From Streptomyces sp. NBC_00249 (lineage in GTDB: Bacteria; Actinomycetota; Actinomycetes; Streptomycetales; Streptomycetaceae): a DNA stretch of 64,000 nt. Below, piece by piece: positions 44,527 through 52,995 of this stretch. How positions within the stretch are numbered: the stretch's first letter is position 1; each line of letters begins with the position of its first letter. The translations under genes were made by a program, and so were the position numbers. The notes under the pieces are model-generated. The model saw nothing but the letters and a program-made list of their open reading frames with translations, had not been told where the DNA came from and did not search any database. The stretch spans positions 124,001 through 188,000 of the forward strand of contig NZ_JAPEMV010000005.1 in NCBI RefSeq assembly GCF_026342355.1, given 5' to 3'.

Positions 44527-45075
44527 ATGACTGAACGACCTCTGCTCCTGCTCGACGTGGACGGTCCGCTCAACCCCTTCCGGGACCCGTTCGCAGCCCT
44601 GCGCGGGTACACGAACCACCGGATGCGCCCGGACATCTGGCTCGCCTACCGCGATCCGAACTCCCGCGCCGCCCGGCGCGGGGCGCGGGTGCGCCTGCAC
44701 CCCTCGCACGGCGCCCGGCTCCTCGCGCTGCCCTTCGAACTGACCTGGGCCACGGCCTGGACGCACCAGGCCAACACCCTGATCGCGCCGCACATCGGAC
44801 TACCCGACGATCTTCCGGTCGTGGAATGGCCGGAACTCTTCGTCGACGACCCCGACGGCCTCTCCTGGAAGACCCGCACCCTCCACGCCTGGGCCGCCGG
44901 GCGGCCCTTCGCCTGGGTCGACGACATGATCAACGACCGTGACCGGGCCTGGATCGCGGCCCACCACCCGGCGCCGGCCCTCCTGCTGCGCATCCACCCC
45001 CGCCACGGCCTGCGCGAGCGCGACTTCACCACCCTGTCCGCCTGGGCGGCCGGGCTCAGCGCGGCAGGACGGTGA
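44527..45075 (+). CDS. HAD-like protein
   Basis: A 182-residue protein starting MTERPLLLLDVDGPLNPF, a HAD motif I (DVDG) with the second Asp kept. ELTWATAWTHQAN resembles motif II with Thr, and FAWVDDMINDRD resembles motif IV with acidic residues. The length and lack of a clear cap suggest a small phosphatase-like or polynucleotide-end-processing type; the substrate is unknown. ATG 44527 is the conserved-looking start though the frame is open upstream. The last 20 bases overlap the convergent SWIM gene. Confidence 0.75.
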   Translation: MTERPLLLLDVDGPLNPFRDPFAALRGYTNHRMRPDIWLAYRDPNSRAARRGARVRLHPSHGARLLALPFELTWATAWTHQANTLIAPHIGLPDDLPVVEWPELFVDDPDGLSWKTRTLHAWAAGRPFAWVDDMINDRDRAWIAAHHPAPALLLRIHPRHGLRERDFTTLSAWAAGLSAAGR

Positions 45076-46261
45076 CCGGGTCCGGCGAGGGCGTGCCCGT
45101 GGGCCACCAGTCCTCGTCGTCCGGGCGGGACTCGTAGGCGTACCAGAGGCCCTCGCGGCTCAGCCGGAGCTGGCGGGTGCGGGCGGTGAGGCGGTTGCGG
45201 TCGGGGCGGAAGGAACCCTGTCCGGCGGCGAGGAGCGCCGGGCGGGCCCGGTCGAAGGGCCCGGCCGGGGGGTCCCAGGGCTCGTCGAGGACGGTGAGCG
45301 CGGGCAGCCCGCCCTGCCGCCAGGCCGCTGCGGCGCGGGCCAGGTCGGTGGTGGTGCGGCCGGTGGCCCGGGCCAGATCGCGGTAGAGGGCGCGGGCACC
45401 GCCGGTGAGACCGGCGGTGGGGTGCGCGGAGGCCAGCCGCACGGCGTCCTGCCACAGCGTCAGGTCCCCGGTCGGGTCGGCTCCGGTGGTGAGCAGGGCC
45501 AGGGCCCGGGCGGCGGCGTCGGTGGCGAGCTGGTCCAGCGCCAGCGGATCGGGGGCGCCCCGCTCCGCCGGGCAGGCGGGCGGTACGCCCACGGCGGCGG
45601 GCGCGGTGAGCGGTGCGGGCAGCGGGGGCAGCACCGTACGGGCCACGGCGGCGCGGGCCGGGACGCCGGGGAAGTCCGGTGCCGTGTCGGGCTGTTCGCG
45701 CGCCGCGTGCGCGGCATTGCGACGGGTCAGCTCCTCCAGCAGCTCCCTCTCGCCCCTGCCGCGCAGCAGCAGGACGACGAAGGGGTCCTCGTCGAGCAGG
45801 CGGGCCGCCCGGTAGCAGAGGGCGGCGGCGTGCTTGCAGGGCGGCCGCGTCGTGTCCGGGCAGGAGCAGCGGGCCACGAGCTCGCCCGCGCCGGGCAGGA
45901 TCGTCTCCGCCAGCGACTGCGGAACCTCCCGCTCCAGCAGCGCTCCGAGGGCCGCCGGATCGGCCGCCACCGCCTCCAGGACCTCCGCCCACTCGCTGTC
46001 GGTGAAGGCCCCGAGGGTCAGCTCGGTGCGGTACGGGCGGGGCCGGCTGCCCCGGACGTAGGCCACGATCCGCCCGGGGGTGACCGTGACCGCGTCGACG
46101 TGGCCCTCGACGGCGTAGGCACGGCCGCGTGCGAGGCGGGCCGGATCCTGCGCGCGCTGCTCCAGGGCGGCCACCCAGGCCCGGCCCCACCAGGTCCCGG
46201 CCTCCGCTCCGGCGGGCAGCGTCTCGAAGGTGCGGCGGCGGTCGTCCCGCGCGGTGATCAC
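45056..46261 (-). CDS. SWIM zinc-finger protein coupled to a SNF2 helicase
   Basis: A 401-residue protein. Around residue 130 CSCPDTTRPPCKHAAAL gives the CxCx(n)CxH SWIM zinc finger, a DNA- or protein-binding module. The N-terminal part (TWWGRAWVAALEQRAQD) is the conserved region of actinobacterial SWIM proteins, and the C-terminal half is Ala/Leu-rich and helical. GTG 46261 overlaps the helicase stop (GTGA), so the two are made together and probably work as a complex on DNA or stalled transcription. The pairing of SNF2 and SWIM proteins is widespread in actinomycetes, but the job is not established. Confidence 0.88.
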   Translation of the reverse strand: MITARDDRRRTFETLPAGAEAGTWWGRAWVAALEQRAQDPARLARGRAYAVEGHVDAVTVTPGRIVAYVRGSRPRPYRTELTLGAFTDSEWAEVLEAVAADPAALGALLEREVPQSLAETILPGAGELVARCSCPDTTRPPCKHAAALCYRAARLLDEDPFVVLLLRGRGERELLEELTRRNAAHAAREQPDTAPDFPGVPARAAVARTVLPPLPAPLTAPAAVGVPPACPAERGAPDPLALDQLATDAAARALALLTTGADPTGDLTLWQDAVRLASAHPTAGLTGGARALYRDLARATGRTTTDLARAAAAWRQGGLPALTVLDEPWDPPAGPFDRARPALLAAGQGSFRPDRNRLTARTRQLRLSREGLWYAYESRPDDEDWWPTGTPSPDPVTVLPR

Positions 46262-49080
46262 GAGGGCCTGCGCAGGGAGACGAGATCGGCCAGTTCACGG
46301 TCGGTCAGCTCGGTCAGCGCCGACTCTCCGGAGCCCAGCACGGCATCGGCCAGGGCCCGCTTGGCCTCCAGCAGTTCGGCGATGCGGTCCTCGACGGTGC
46401 CTTCGGCGATGATGCGGTGGACCTGGACGGGCTGGGTCTGCCCGATGCGGTAGGCCCTGTCGGTGGCCTGTTCCTCGACGGCCGGGTTCCACCAGCGGTC
46501 GTAGTGCACGACGTGCCCGGCGCGGGTCAGGTTGAGGCCGGTACCGGCGGCCTTGAGGGAGAGCAGGAAGACGGGGACCTCGCCGGACTGGAAACGGTCG
46601 ACGAGCTCCTCGCGGCGCGCCACCGGCGTGCCCCCGTGCAGGAACTGGTGGGGGATCCCCCGCGCGGCCAGATGCCGTTCGATGATCCGGCCCATGGTCA
46701 CGTACTGGGTGAAGACCAGCACCGAGCCGCCCTCGGCCAGGATCGTGTCCAGCAGTTCGTCGAGGAGGGCGAGCTTGCCGGAGCGGTGCGGGATCCGGGG
46801 CTCCGCCTCCTTCAGGTACTGCGCCGGGTGGTTGCAGATCTGCTTGAGGGAGGCCAGCAACTTCATGATCATGCCCCGCCGTTCGATGCCCTCGCTGGCC
46901 TCGATCACGGCCATCGCCTCGTCCACCGCGGCCTGGTAGAGGGAGACCTGCTCCCGCGTGAGGGACACCGGATGGTCGGTCTCCGTCTTCGGCGGCAGCT
47001 CGGGGGCGATCCCCGGGTCGGACTTCTTGCGGCGCAGCAGGAACGGCCGTACGAGCGCGGCCAGCCGGGCCACCGCCGCCTCGTTGCCCCCGTCCTCCTC
47101 CTGCTGGTGCTCCACCGGGCGGGCATGGCGGGCCCGGAAGGTGGTGAGCGGGCCCAGCAGTCCGGGCGTGGTCCAGTCGAGGAGCGCCCACAGCTCGGAG
47201 AGGTTGTTCTCCACCGGGGTGCCGGTGAGCGCCACCCGGGCCGGGGTCCGCAGGGTGCGCAGCGCCTTCGCCGTCGCCGAGTGCGGGTTCTTGACGTGCT
47301 GGGCCTCGTCCGCGACGACCATGCCCCAGCTCTGCTCCGCCAGCCGGGCGGCGGCCGCGCGCATCGTCGCGTACGTGGTCAGGACGAACCCGCCGCGCAG
47401 GTCGTCGAGGTTCCGGTCGGCGCCGTGGAAACGGCGTACGGGAACCCCCGGGGCGAACCTCTCGATCTCCCGCTGCCAGTTGCCGAGCAGGGAGGCGGGG
47501 CACACCACGAGCGTCGGCTCGGGGCGGTCGCGGTGCAGGTGCAGCGCGATCAGGGTGACGGTCTTGCCGAGGCCCATGTCGTCGGCGAGGCAGGCGCCGA
47601 GGCCGAGGGAGGTCATCAGGTCCAGCCAGGCCAGGCCGCGCAGCTGGTAGTCGCGCAGCGTCGCCCGCAGCCCGGCCGGCGGGGCGATCGCGGCCGGCTC
47701 CCCCGTCAGCCGGTCCCGCAGGGCGGCCAGCGCACCCACCGGAACCGCCGGCACCGCCTCGCCGTCCACCTCGGCCGTCCCGCTCAGTACGGTGGCCAGC
47801 GCGTCCACCGGATCCAGCAGCCCCAGCTCCCGCTTGCGGGCCTTGCGCACGAGCTCCGGATCGACCCGCACCCACTGGTCACGCAGCCGCACCACCGGCC
47901 GGTGGGCCTGCGCGAGCGCCTCCATCTCCCCCGGGGTGAGGCGGTCCCCGCCCAGCGCGAGCTCCCAGGAGAAGGCGAACAGCCCGGCGGCGTCGAAGAA
48001 GGCGGTGCCGTCGGTGGCCGAGCCGGGCGCGGTGGAGCGTACGACGGCGGTCGCGGACAGCGTACGAGCCAGCTCGCGCGGCCAGTGGACCAGGACCCCG
48101 GCCGCCGCGAGCCGGTTCGCGACGGCCCCCAGCAGGTCCTCCAGCTCCGGATCGGAGAGCGCCAGGGCGTCCGGCACCGGCTGGTCCAGCAGCCTCAGCA
48201 GCGGCGGCCACACCCGGGCGGCCCGGCGCAGCGCGAGCACGGCATCGATCCTGGCCCGGGGCCCGAAACCGGCGGCGGCGACGCCGGCCCACAGCAGGCC
48301 GGCGTCGGTCACCAGCGTCGGATCGGCGAGGCTGTGCACCTGGACCACGGCGGCCCCGGCGCGGCGCACGTCCTCCGGCTCGGCCTCGTCGAACAGCCGG
48401 AACGAGGACAGGTCCAGCCGCAGCGAGATCCCCACCCCGGCATCCGCCCCCGCCGCGACCTGCGCGGCCCACTCCGCCAGCGCGGGCACCCGCTGGGGCT
48501 CCAGCGCGGCGAAGGGCCGCCCGGCGGCGACCGGCGCGGCCGGGGTGCGGGGCAGGGTGTCCGCGACGGCATCGAGGAACGCCCGGACCAGGGCCTCCGG
48601 CTCGGGCAGCGTCAACGGGCGGCGGCCGGGCAGCGGGGTGGCGTACCCCTCGTACGGCAGGGCGGCCGCGACGGCGCGCAGGTGCCCGATGTCATCGGCG
48701 TCGAGCGGCCCGGCACGCCAGGCGTCGATCCCCTCAGGGGTGAGCCCCGGCAGCAGCCGACCCCGCGCCACGAGGGACAGCGCCTGAGCGGCCGCGGTAC
48801 CCCAGGCGCGGGTCGCGGGATGCGAGACGGGACTGCGGGCCGCGCGCACGAGCACGGGCAGGGCGCGCGCCACGGACAGGGTCACGGCGGGCACCGTACG
48901 CGTACGGACGCCGTCGCCGTGCGGCCGGACCACCTGGAGCTGCTGCGCGGTCCCCGCGTCGGGCAGCGGATCCCCCTCGGGACACCAGAACGCGACCCTT
49001 CCCTCGCGGGGCACGGCGGCGGGAAGGAACACGGCCGCCCGACGCAGCAACAGCTGCTCCCCCTCCAACGTCGAGGCCAC
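46258..49080 (-). CDS. SNF2-family DEAD/DEAH helicase (HepA-like)
   Basis: A 940-residue helicase or translocase. The N-terminal 470 residues are an actinobacterial extension with no named motif. The SNF2 core begins near residue 470: LADDMGLGKTVTLIALHLHR (Walker A), VVADEAQHVKNP (motif II), TGTPVENNLSELW (motif III), VLVFTQYVTMGRIIERHL, and QATDRAYRIGQTQPVQVHR (motif VI). It should translocate on DNA to remodel protein-DNA complexes rather than unwind. GTG 49080 has AAAGGGGGG six bases upstream. It forms an operon with the downstream SWIM protein by GTGA overlap. Confidence 0.93.
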   Translation of the reverse strand: MASTLEGEQLLLRRAAVFLPAAVPREGRVAFWCPEGDPLPDAGTAQQLQVVRPHGDGVRTRTVPAVTLSVARALPVLVRAARSPVSHPATRAWGTAAAQALSLVARGRLLPGLTPEGIDAWRAGPLDADDIGHLRAVAAALPYEGYATPLPGRRPLTLPEPEALVRAFLDAVADTLPRTPAAPVAAGRPFAALEPQRVPALAEWAAQVAAGADAGVGISLRLDLSSFRLFDEAEPEDVRRAGAAVVQVHSLADPTLVTDAGLLWAGVAAAGFGPRARIDAVLALRRAARVWPPLLRLLDQPVPDALALSDPELEDLLGAVANRLAAAGVLVHWPRELARTLSATAVVRSTAPGSATDGTAFFDAAGLFAFSWELALGGDRLTPGEMEALAQAHRPVVRLRDQWVRVDPELVRKARKRELGLLDPVDALATVLSGTAEVDGEAVPAVPVGALAALRDRLTGEPAAIAPPAGLRATLRDYQLRGLAWLDLMTSLGLGACLADDMGLGKTVTLIALHLHRDRPEPTLVVCPASLLGNWQREIERFAPGVPVRRFHGADRNLDDLRGGFVLTTYATMRAAAARLAEQSWGMVVADEAQHVKNPHSATAKALRTLRTPARVALTGTPVENNLSELWALLDWTTPGLLGPLTTFRARHARPVEHQQEEDGGNEAAVARLAALVRPFLLRRKKSDPGIAPELPPKTETDHPVSLTREQVSLYQAAVDEAMAVIEASEGIERRGMIMKLLASLKQICNHPAQYLKEAEPRIPHRSGKLALLDELLDTILAEGGSVLVFTQYVTMGRIIERHLAARGIPHQFLHGGTPVARREELVDRFQSGEVPVFLLSLKAAGTGLNLTRAGHVVHYDRWWNPAVEEQATDRAYRIGQTQPVQVHRIIAEGTVEDRIAELLEAKRALADAVLGSGESALTELTDRELADLVSLRRPS

Positions 49081-49464
49081 GATGTCCCCCCTTTCCTCGT
49101 ACCCGGCTGCGCCCGGTCATGGCGCACCCCACTGCCGCCGAGTCTAGGCGGGCCCACTGACAACCCCACCGCCCTCCACCCCTGCCCCTGCCCTGGCCGG
49201 GCGGCACCGGATGCCCCGCTGCGCCTGCCCTGGCCGGGCGGCACCGGATGTCCCTCTGCGCGGAGCTGCTCCCCGCCCCGCCCTTCCACCGTTCCCGCCT
49301 CAAACGCCGGCGGGGCTGAAGGTGGCCGGTGCGGCTCACAGACCTGGGGCTCCGCCCCAGACCCCGCGCCTCAAACGCCGGCGAGGCTGGATCTGGCGGC
49401 GGGGCTGGATTTGCCGGCGTAGCCGGGAAAGGGGGCGGGACCGGATCAGAGACGTGAGACGTGA
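49081..49464. repeat. Repeat-filled intergenic region (dispersed module and 27-bp direct repeat)
   Basis: The 636-base gap upstream of the SNF2 gene holds no gene before 49717. A 27-bp direct repeat beginning CCTGCCCTGGCCGGGCGGCA occurs at 49187-49213 and 49224-49250. The dispersed module follows at 49256-49318, lacking its central palindrome, and again partially at 49344-49391 with the palindrome. The common flank GCGGGACCGGATCA and a duplicated GACGTGA precede the palindromic element. Confidence 0.75.
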
Positions 49465-49606
49465 GGGGTCGGGGACGGGGTGGGGTGTCGTCCGGGATGT
49501 AAAACGTGATTTGTTGGCGCGCGGTACCGCCGCACCAACGCAGCTGCGGAACGGGCGCCATAAATCATGCCTATCCCGGACGGCACCCCACCCCGTCCCC
49601 GACCCC
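49465..49606. mobile_element. 142-bp palindromic MITE-like element, copy 2
   Basis: The same length and orientation as copy 1: 34-base terminal inverted repeats 49465-49498 and 49573-49606, 74-base interior. It differs from copy 1 mainly in the central 25 bases. As in copy 1, GCGGGACCGGATCA and the dispersed module lie just upstream. Confidence 0.75.
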
Positions 49607-49716
49607 GGCCGCCCCCCGTGTCCCGATTCCGCCACAGCGCGTCGACCTGGCGCCAGGGCTGGGTATGGCTGTTCACAGGTTCAGACCTCGACCGCACCTC
49701 CTCCGGGGAGACCACC

Positions 49717-50316
49717 GTGTTCCGACGCTCCAGCGCCGCCATCGTGGCGGCCACCGCCCTCGCTCTCACCGCCTCCGCCACCGCCGTGGCCGCACCCACC
49801 GCCCCCGGCTTCCTCAAGGGCACCGACCTGCCGCCCCACCCCTCCTCCGCCTGGTTCCAGGGCCAGGTCACCAAGGGCCTGCCCGAGACCACCCCGTTCT
49901 GCCTGGACGGCGTGCTCCCGGCGACGGGCACCTGGCACCGCACCTTCGGCACCGACGTGGACGCCGGGGCCACGCAGATCTCCGTACGGACGGCCTCGGA
50001 CACCGCGGCGGCCAAGCTCGCCGCGTCCCTGGAGCGCAAGGTGGCCGCCTGCGCCGCCGACTGGCTGCGCACGACGCCCGGCGGCACGGCGTCCTGGCAG
50101 GACTACGGGAAGCTGGCCGTCGAGGAGGGCGCGCACGTCTACGGCGTCGACACCTCGATCCCGGACTCCGAGCCGGGCGTACACCTGTACGGAATCGGAC
50201 GCGACGGCTCCACGGTGACCGTCGTGAACTGGGGCCAGATGGGCCACCTGACCGACGCCCCGGTGCCCGCCTTCAAGCGGACGACCGTGACGGCCGTGAA
50301 CAAGCTGAATCCTTGA
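49717..50316 (+). CDS. Secreted protein of unknown function
   Basis: A 199-residue exported protein. A signal peptide (VFRRSSAAIVAATALALTASATAVA, about residues 1-27) precedes a soluble domain with cysteines near residues 65 and 110 that may pair; the DTAAAKLAASLERKVAACAADWLR helix and VHLYGIGRDGSTVTVVNWGQ strands resemble the extracellular sensor-like domains found in mycobacterial and Streptomyces lipoproteins, but I cannot name a family. GTG 49717 is chosen: GGGGAG lies six bases upstream and the signal peptide starts there. Confidence 0.7.
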   Translation: MFRRSSAAIVAATALALTASATAVAAPTAPGFLKGTDLPPHPSSAWFQGQVTKGLPETTPFCLDGVLPATGTWHRTFGTDVDAGATQISVRTASDTAAAKLAASLERKVAACAADWLRTTPGGTASWQDYGKLAVEEGAHVYGVDTSIPDSEPGVHLYGIGRDGSTVTVVNWGQMGHLTDAPVPAFKRTTVTAVNKLNP

Positions 50317-50381
50317 CCTCCCCACCCCCGGACCCCCGGTGGGACCATGGAAGCGGGGCCCCGACCCACCGCGAGGCGGCG

Positions 50382-50648
50382 ATGGCCATGCGTACCGGAA
50401 ACGAGCCGGTGACCGCCCGCAGTCCGCTGCGGCTGCGGTTCTGGCTGAGCCTGTGGGGGCTGCTCTGGGCCACCGCCGGAGCCGTCCTGTTCTCCCTGGT
50501 GGGCCGGGCCGGCTGGGCGGCGGCCTGCGCGGCACTGGTCCTGCTGACGGCGGCGGACATGGCCGTCGTCGTCCGGCACATCCACCAGGGCCCGCACTAC
50601 CAGCCGGGCCCGGACGTCCCCCCGTACGAGCCTCCCCACGCCCGCTGA
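50382..50648 (+). CDS. DUF6343-type small membrane protein
   Basis: An 88-residue protein with two hydrophobic helices (about residues 20-40 and 45-64: LSLWGLLWATAGAVLFSLV and AACAALVLLTAADMAVVV), then the polar tail RHIHQGPHYQPGPDVPPYEP. RTGNEPVTARSPLRLR at the start and QGPHYQPGPDVPPY are the recurring motifs of this Streptomyces family. Function unknown. ATG 50382 or ATG 50388 may be the start. Confidence 0.8.
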   Translation: MAMRTGNEPVTARSPLRLRFWLSLWGLLWATAGAVLFSLVGRAGWAAACAALVLLTAADMAVVVRHIHQGPHYQPGPDVPPYEPPHAR

Positions 50649-50652
50649 GCCC

Positions 50653-51072
50653 TCACTCCTCGAACCGGGCCGCCTCCAGGTACTCCGGCCTCGGGTCGAG
50701 CGCGGCGGCCAGCCGGAAGTGCCGGCGGGCCTGCTCGCTGCGCCCGGAGCGTTCGTGGGTGCGGCCCAGCGCGAAGTGGGCGAAGGCGTTGTCGGGCTCC
50801 CGCTCCAGCACCAGCTCGAACTCGAGCTCCGCCGGGCGCAGCTGCGCGGCCGCGAAGAAGGCGCGGGCGCGCAGCAGCCGGGCCGCGGTGTTCTCGGGGT
50901 GGGCGGCTATGACGGAGTCGAGCAGCCGGACCGCGCCGCGCGGGTCGCGGGCGGCGAGGAGCTGCTCGGCGGCCCGGAAGCTGATCACATGGGTCTCGGG
51001 GCTCGCCGCCCCGGGCGACCGGCCCGAGGAGGAAGGGGAAGAGGGCGGCTGTGGGGGCTCGATATCGGACAC
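50653..51072 (-). CDS. Tetratricopeptide-repeat protein
   Basis: A 139-residue soluble protein. After a Ser/Pro-rich N-terminus of about 30 residues there are about three TPR units (VISFRAAEQLLAARDPRGAV, ARLLRARAFFAAAQLRPAEL and AFAHFALGRTHERSGRSEQA). TPRs mediate protein-protein contacts; the partner is unknown. GTG 51072 is chosen (GGAAGG nine bases upstream), although the frame is open eleven codons further. It follows coaE at 51 bases in the same direction, so it may be co-transcribed with it. Confidence 0.82.
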   Translation of the reverse strand: MSDIEPPQPPSSPSSSGRSPGAASPETHVISFRAAEQLLAARDPRGAVRLLDSVIAAHPENTAARLLRARAFFAAAQLRPAELEFELVLEREPDNAFAHFALGRTHERSGRSEQARRHFRLAAALDPRPEYLEAARFEE

Positions 51073-51123
51073 GGTGTCTTTCCTTCCCTGCGGGCGCGCC
51101 CTCAACTCCCCACGCCGCGCACG

Positions 51124-51738
51124 CTATTGCGTACCGGCCCCGGCCCCGGCCCGCGCCGTGAGCTCTTCCCACACCTTGCGCACCTGAGGCTCCAGCGCCT
51201 CCAGCGGCCCGTCGTTGTCGATGACGAGGGTGGCCACGGCGAGCCGGTCCTCCCGTGTGGCCTGTGCGGCCATCCGGGCCCGCGCCTCCTCCTCGGTCAT
51301 GCCGCGCAGCGCGGTCAGCCGGGCCAGCTGGGTGGCGGGGGCCGCGTCCACGACCACGACGAGGTCGTAGAGCGGTGCGAGGCCGTTCTCCGCGAGGAGC
51401 GGTACGTCGTGCACGACGATGGCGTCGGCGCCGGCCGCCGCCTCCAGCTCGGCGGAGCGGGCTCCGACCAGGGGGTGCACGATCGCGTTGAGGGTCCGGA
51501 GTTCGGCCGGGTCGGCGAAGACGACGGCTCCCAGTGCGGGCCGGTCCAGGTGCCCGTCGGCGGTCAGTACGGAGTCCCCGAAGGCCTCCACGACGGCCGC
51601 GAGACCGGGGGTGCCCGGCTCGACGACCTCCCGTGCGATCCGGTCGGCGTCCACGACGACCGCCCCGTACCCCGCCAGCAGCCGCGAGACCTCGCTCTTG
51701 CCGGCACCGATTCCGCCTGTCAGGCCCACTTTCAGCAT
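51124..51738 (-). CDS. coaE: Dephospho-CoA kinase
   Basis: A 204-residue enzyme for the last step of coenzyme A synthesis, phosphorylating the 3'-OH of dephospho-CoA. KVGLTGGIGAGKSEVSRLL is the P-loop at the start, DADRIAREVVEPG follows, VFADPAELRTLNAIVHPLV and VVHDVPLLAENGL are family motifs, and RMAAQATREDRLAVATLVIDN is the lid and C-terminal part. ATG 51738 is chosen over GTG 51747 because the family starts there and a TAGGGT box lies seven bases before it. Leaderless arrangement. Confidence 0.95.
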   Translation of the reverse strand: MLKVGLTGGIGAGKSEVSRLLAGYGAVVVDADRIAREVVEPGTPGLAAVVEAFGDSVLTADGHLDRPALGAVVFADPAELRTLNAIVHPLVGARSAELEAAAGADAIVVHDVPLLAENGLAPLYDLVVVVDAAPATQLARLTALRGMTEEEARARMAAQATREDRLAVATLVIDNDGPLEALEPQVRKVWEELTARAGAGAGTQ

Positions 51739-51745
51739 GCTCAGC

Positions 51746-51751
51746 ACCCTA
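51746..51751 (-). promoter_or_regulatory. Putative -10 box for a leaderless coaE mRNA
   Basis: TAGGGT on the minus strand ends seven bases before the coaE ATG at 51738; there is no ribosome site. Confidence 0.5.
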
Positions 51752-51829
51752 CGGCCCGCCGGACCGCCCCTGCCAGGCCCCTACGGCCCCCACCGCCCCG
51801 GCCGGCCGCCCCGGCCGGTGCCGCAGCAC

Positions 51830-52768
51830 CTACGCCTCGCCCTCCCGCTCGGCGAGGAACCGCTCGAACTCGCGGCCGATCTCGTCCGCCGAGGGGATCT
51901 CGGCGGGCTCGGCGATCATGTTGCCCCTGGTCTCGGCGCCGGCGGCGGCGTCGTACTGGTGCTCCAGGCCCTGGACGAGGCTGACGAGCTCCTCGTCGCC
52001 CTCGCGGATCTGCCGGTCGATCTCGGTCTGCGTCCGGTGGGCCTCGGTCCGCAGTGCGTGCGCGACGGCCGGCAGGACCAGCCCCGTCGCGGCGGTGATC
52101 GCCTCCAGGGCGGTCAGCGCGGCGTCCGGGTACGGGGAGCGGGCGACGTAGTGCGGCACGTGGGCCGCGACACCGAGGACGTCGTGCCCCCACTGGCCGA
52201 GGCGGAACTCGACCAGCGACTCGGCGCTGCCGGGGACCTGGGCCTCGTCGAAGGGGCTGCGGTGTCCGGGCATGAGGTCGGTCCGGTTGCCGTGCGGGGT
52301 GATGCCGACGGGCCGGGTGTGCGGGACGCCCATCGGGATGCCGTGGAAGTTGACGGCGAGCCGTACGCCGAGGCGCTCGACGATCTGCCGGACGGCGAGG
52401 GCGAAGCGCTCCCACTCCACGTCCGGCTCGGGGCCGGAGAGCAGCAGGAAGGGCGCGCCGGTGGCGTCCTGCACGAGGCGGACCTCCAGGCGGGGTTCCT
52501 CGAACTCGGTCCAGTGGTCGCGCTGGAACGTCAGCAGCGGGCGCCGGGCCCGGTAGTCGACCAGCCGGTCGGCGTCGAAGCGGGCCACCACCTGGTGCGG
52601 CAGGGTGTCCAGGAGCCGTTCGACGATCTGCTCGCCGGTTTCGCCCGCGTCGATGTACCCCTCGAAGTGGTAGAGCATGACCAGTCCGGCCGAGTCCTGG
52701 GCCAGCGCCAGGTCGGCCACCGCCAGGCCCTTGGCGTCCCATTCGTACAGACCCTGTGGATCAAGCAC
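51830..52768 (-). CDS. PAC2-family protein
   Basis: A 312-residue protein of the PAC2 (proteasome assembly chaperone 2-like) family common in actinobacteria, which have proteasomes. LVMLYHFEGYIDAGETGEQIVERLL near the start, LNFHGIPMGVPHTRP-like segment (VNFHGIPMGVPHTRPVG), and the later PYPDAALTALEAITAATGL are typical. The C-terminus is acidic and helical. Substrate or partner unknown. Start is uncertain among GTG 52777, 52774 and 52768; 52768 has GGAGG at ten bases. Confidence 0.85.
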   Translation of the reverse strand: MLDPQGLYEWDAKGLAVADLALAQDSAGLVMLYHFEGYIDAGETGEQIVERLLDTLPHQVVARFDADRLVDYRARRPLLTFQRDHWTEFEEPRLEVRLVQDATGAPFLLLSGPEPDVEWERFALAVRQIVERLGVRLAVNFHGIPMGVPHTRPVGITPHGNRTDLMPGHRSPFDEAQVPGSAESLVEFRLGQWGHDVLGVAAHVPHYVARSPYPDAALTALEAITAATGLVLPAVAHALRTEAHRTQTEIDRQIREGDEELVSLVQGLEHQYDAAAGAETRGNMIAEPAEIPSADEIGREFERFLAEREGEA

Positions 52769-52912
52769 CGTCACCACTCCTCCCTCGCCGCGTGTTCTCT
52801 GCAAAGAACGTCCAAGGCGGCCCGGCCATTCCCCAGTTGGCCGAATTGCCGAGAACGCGCCATGGCCGGGTGTGCGAGATCGTCGGGAACACGACGCTGC
52901 CGGGTACGCGAA

Positions 52913-52942
52913 GAGGCCCGCCCCCCGAAGGGGACGGGCCTC
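52913..52942 (-). terminator. Terminator after rpsA
   Basis: A 13-bp stem with one mismatch (52913-52925 with 52930-52942) around a 4-base loop, about 54 bases beyond the rpsA stop. Confidence 0.85.
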
Positions 52943-52995
52943 GTCGTTCAGCTCAGTTCACACCGCAGGCGTGAAGCCTGTGCTGCGCGCTGCGA

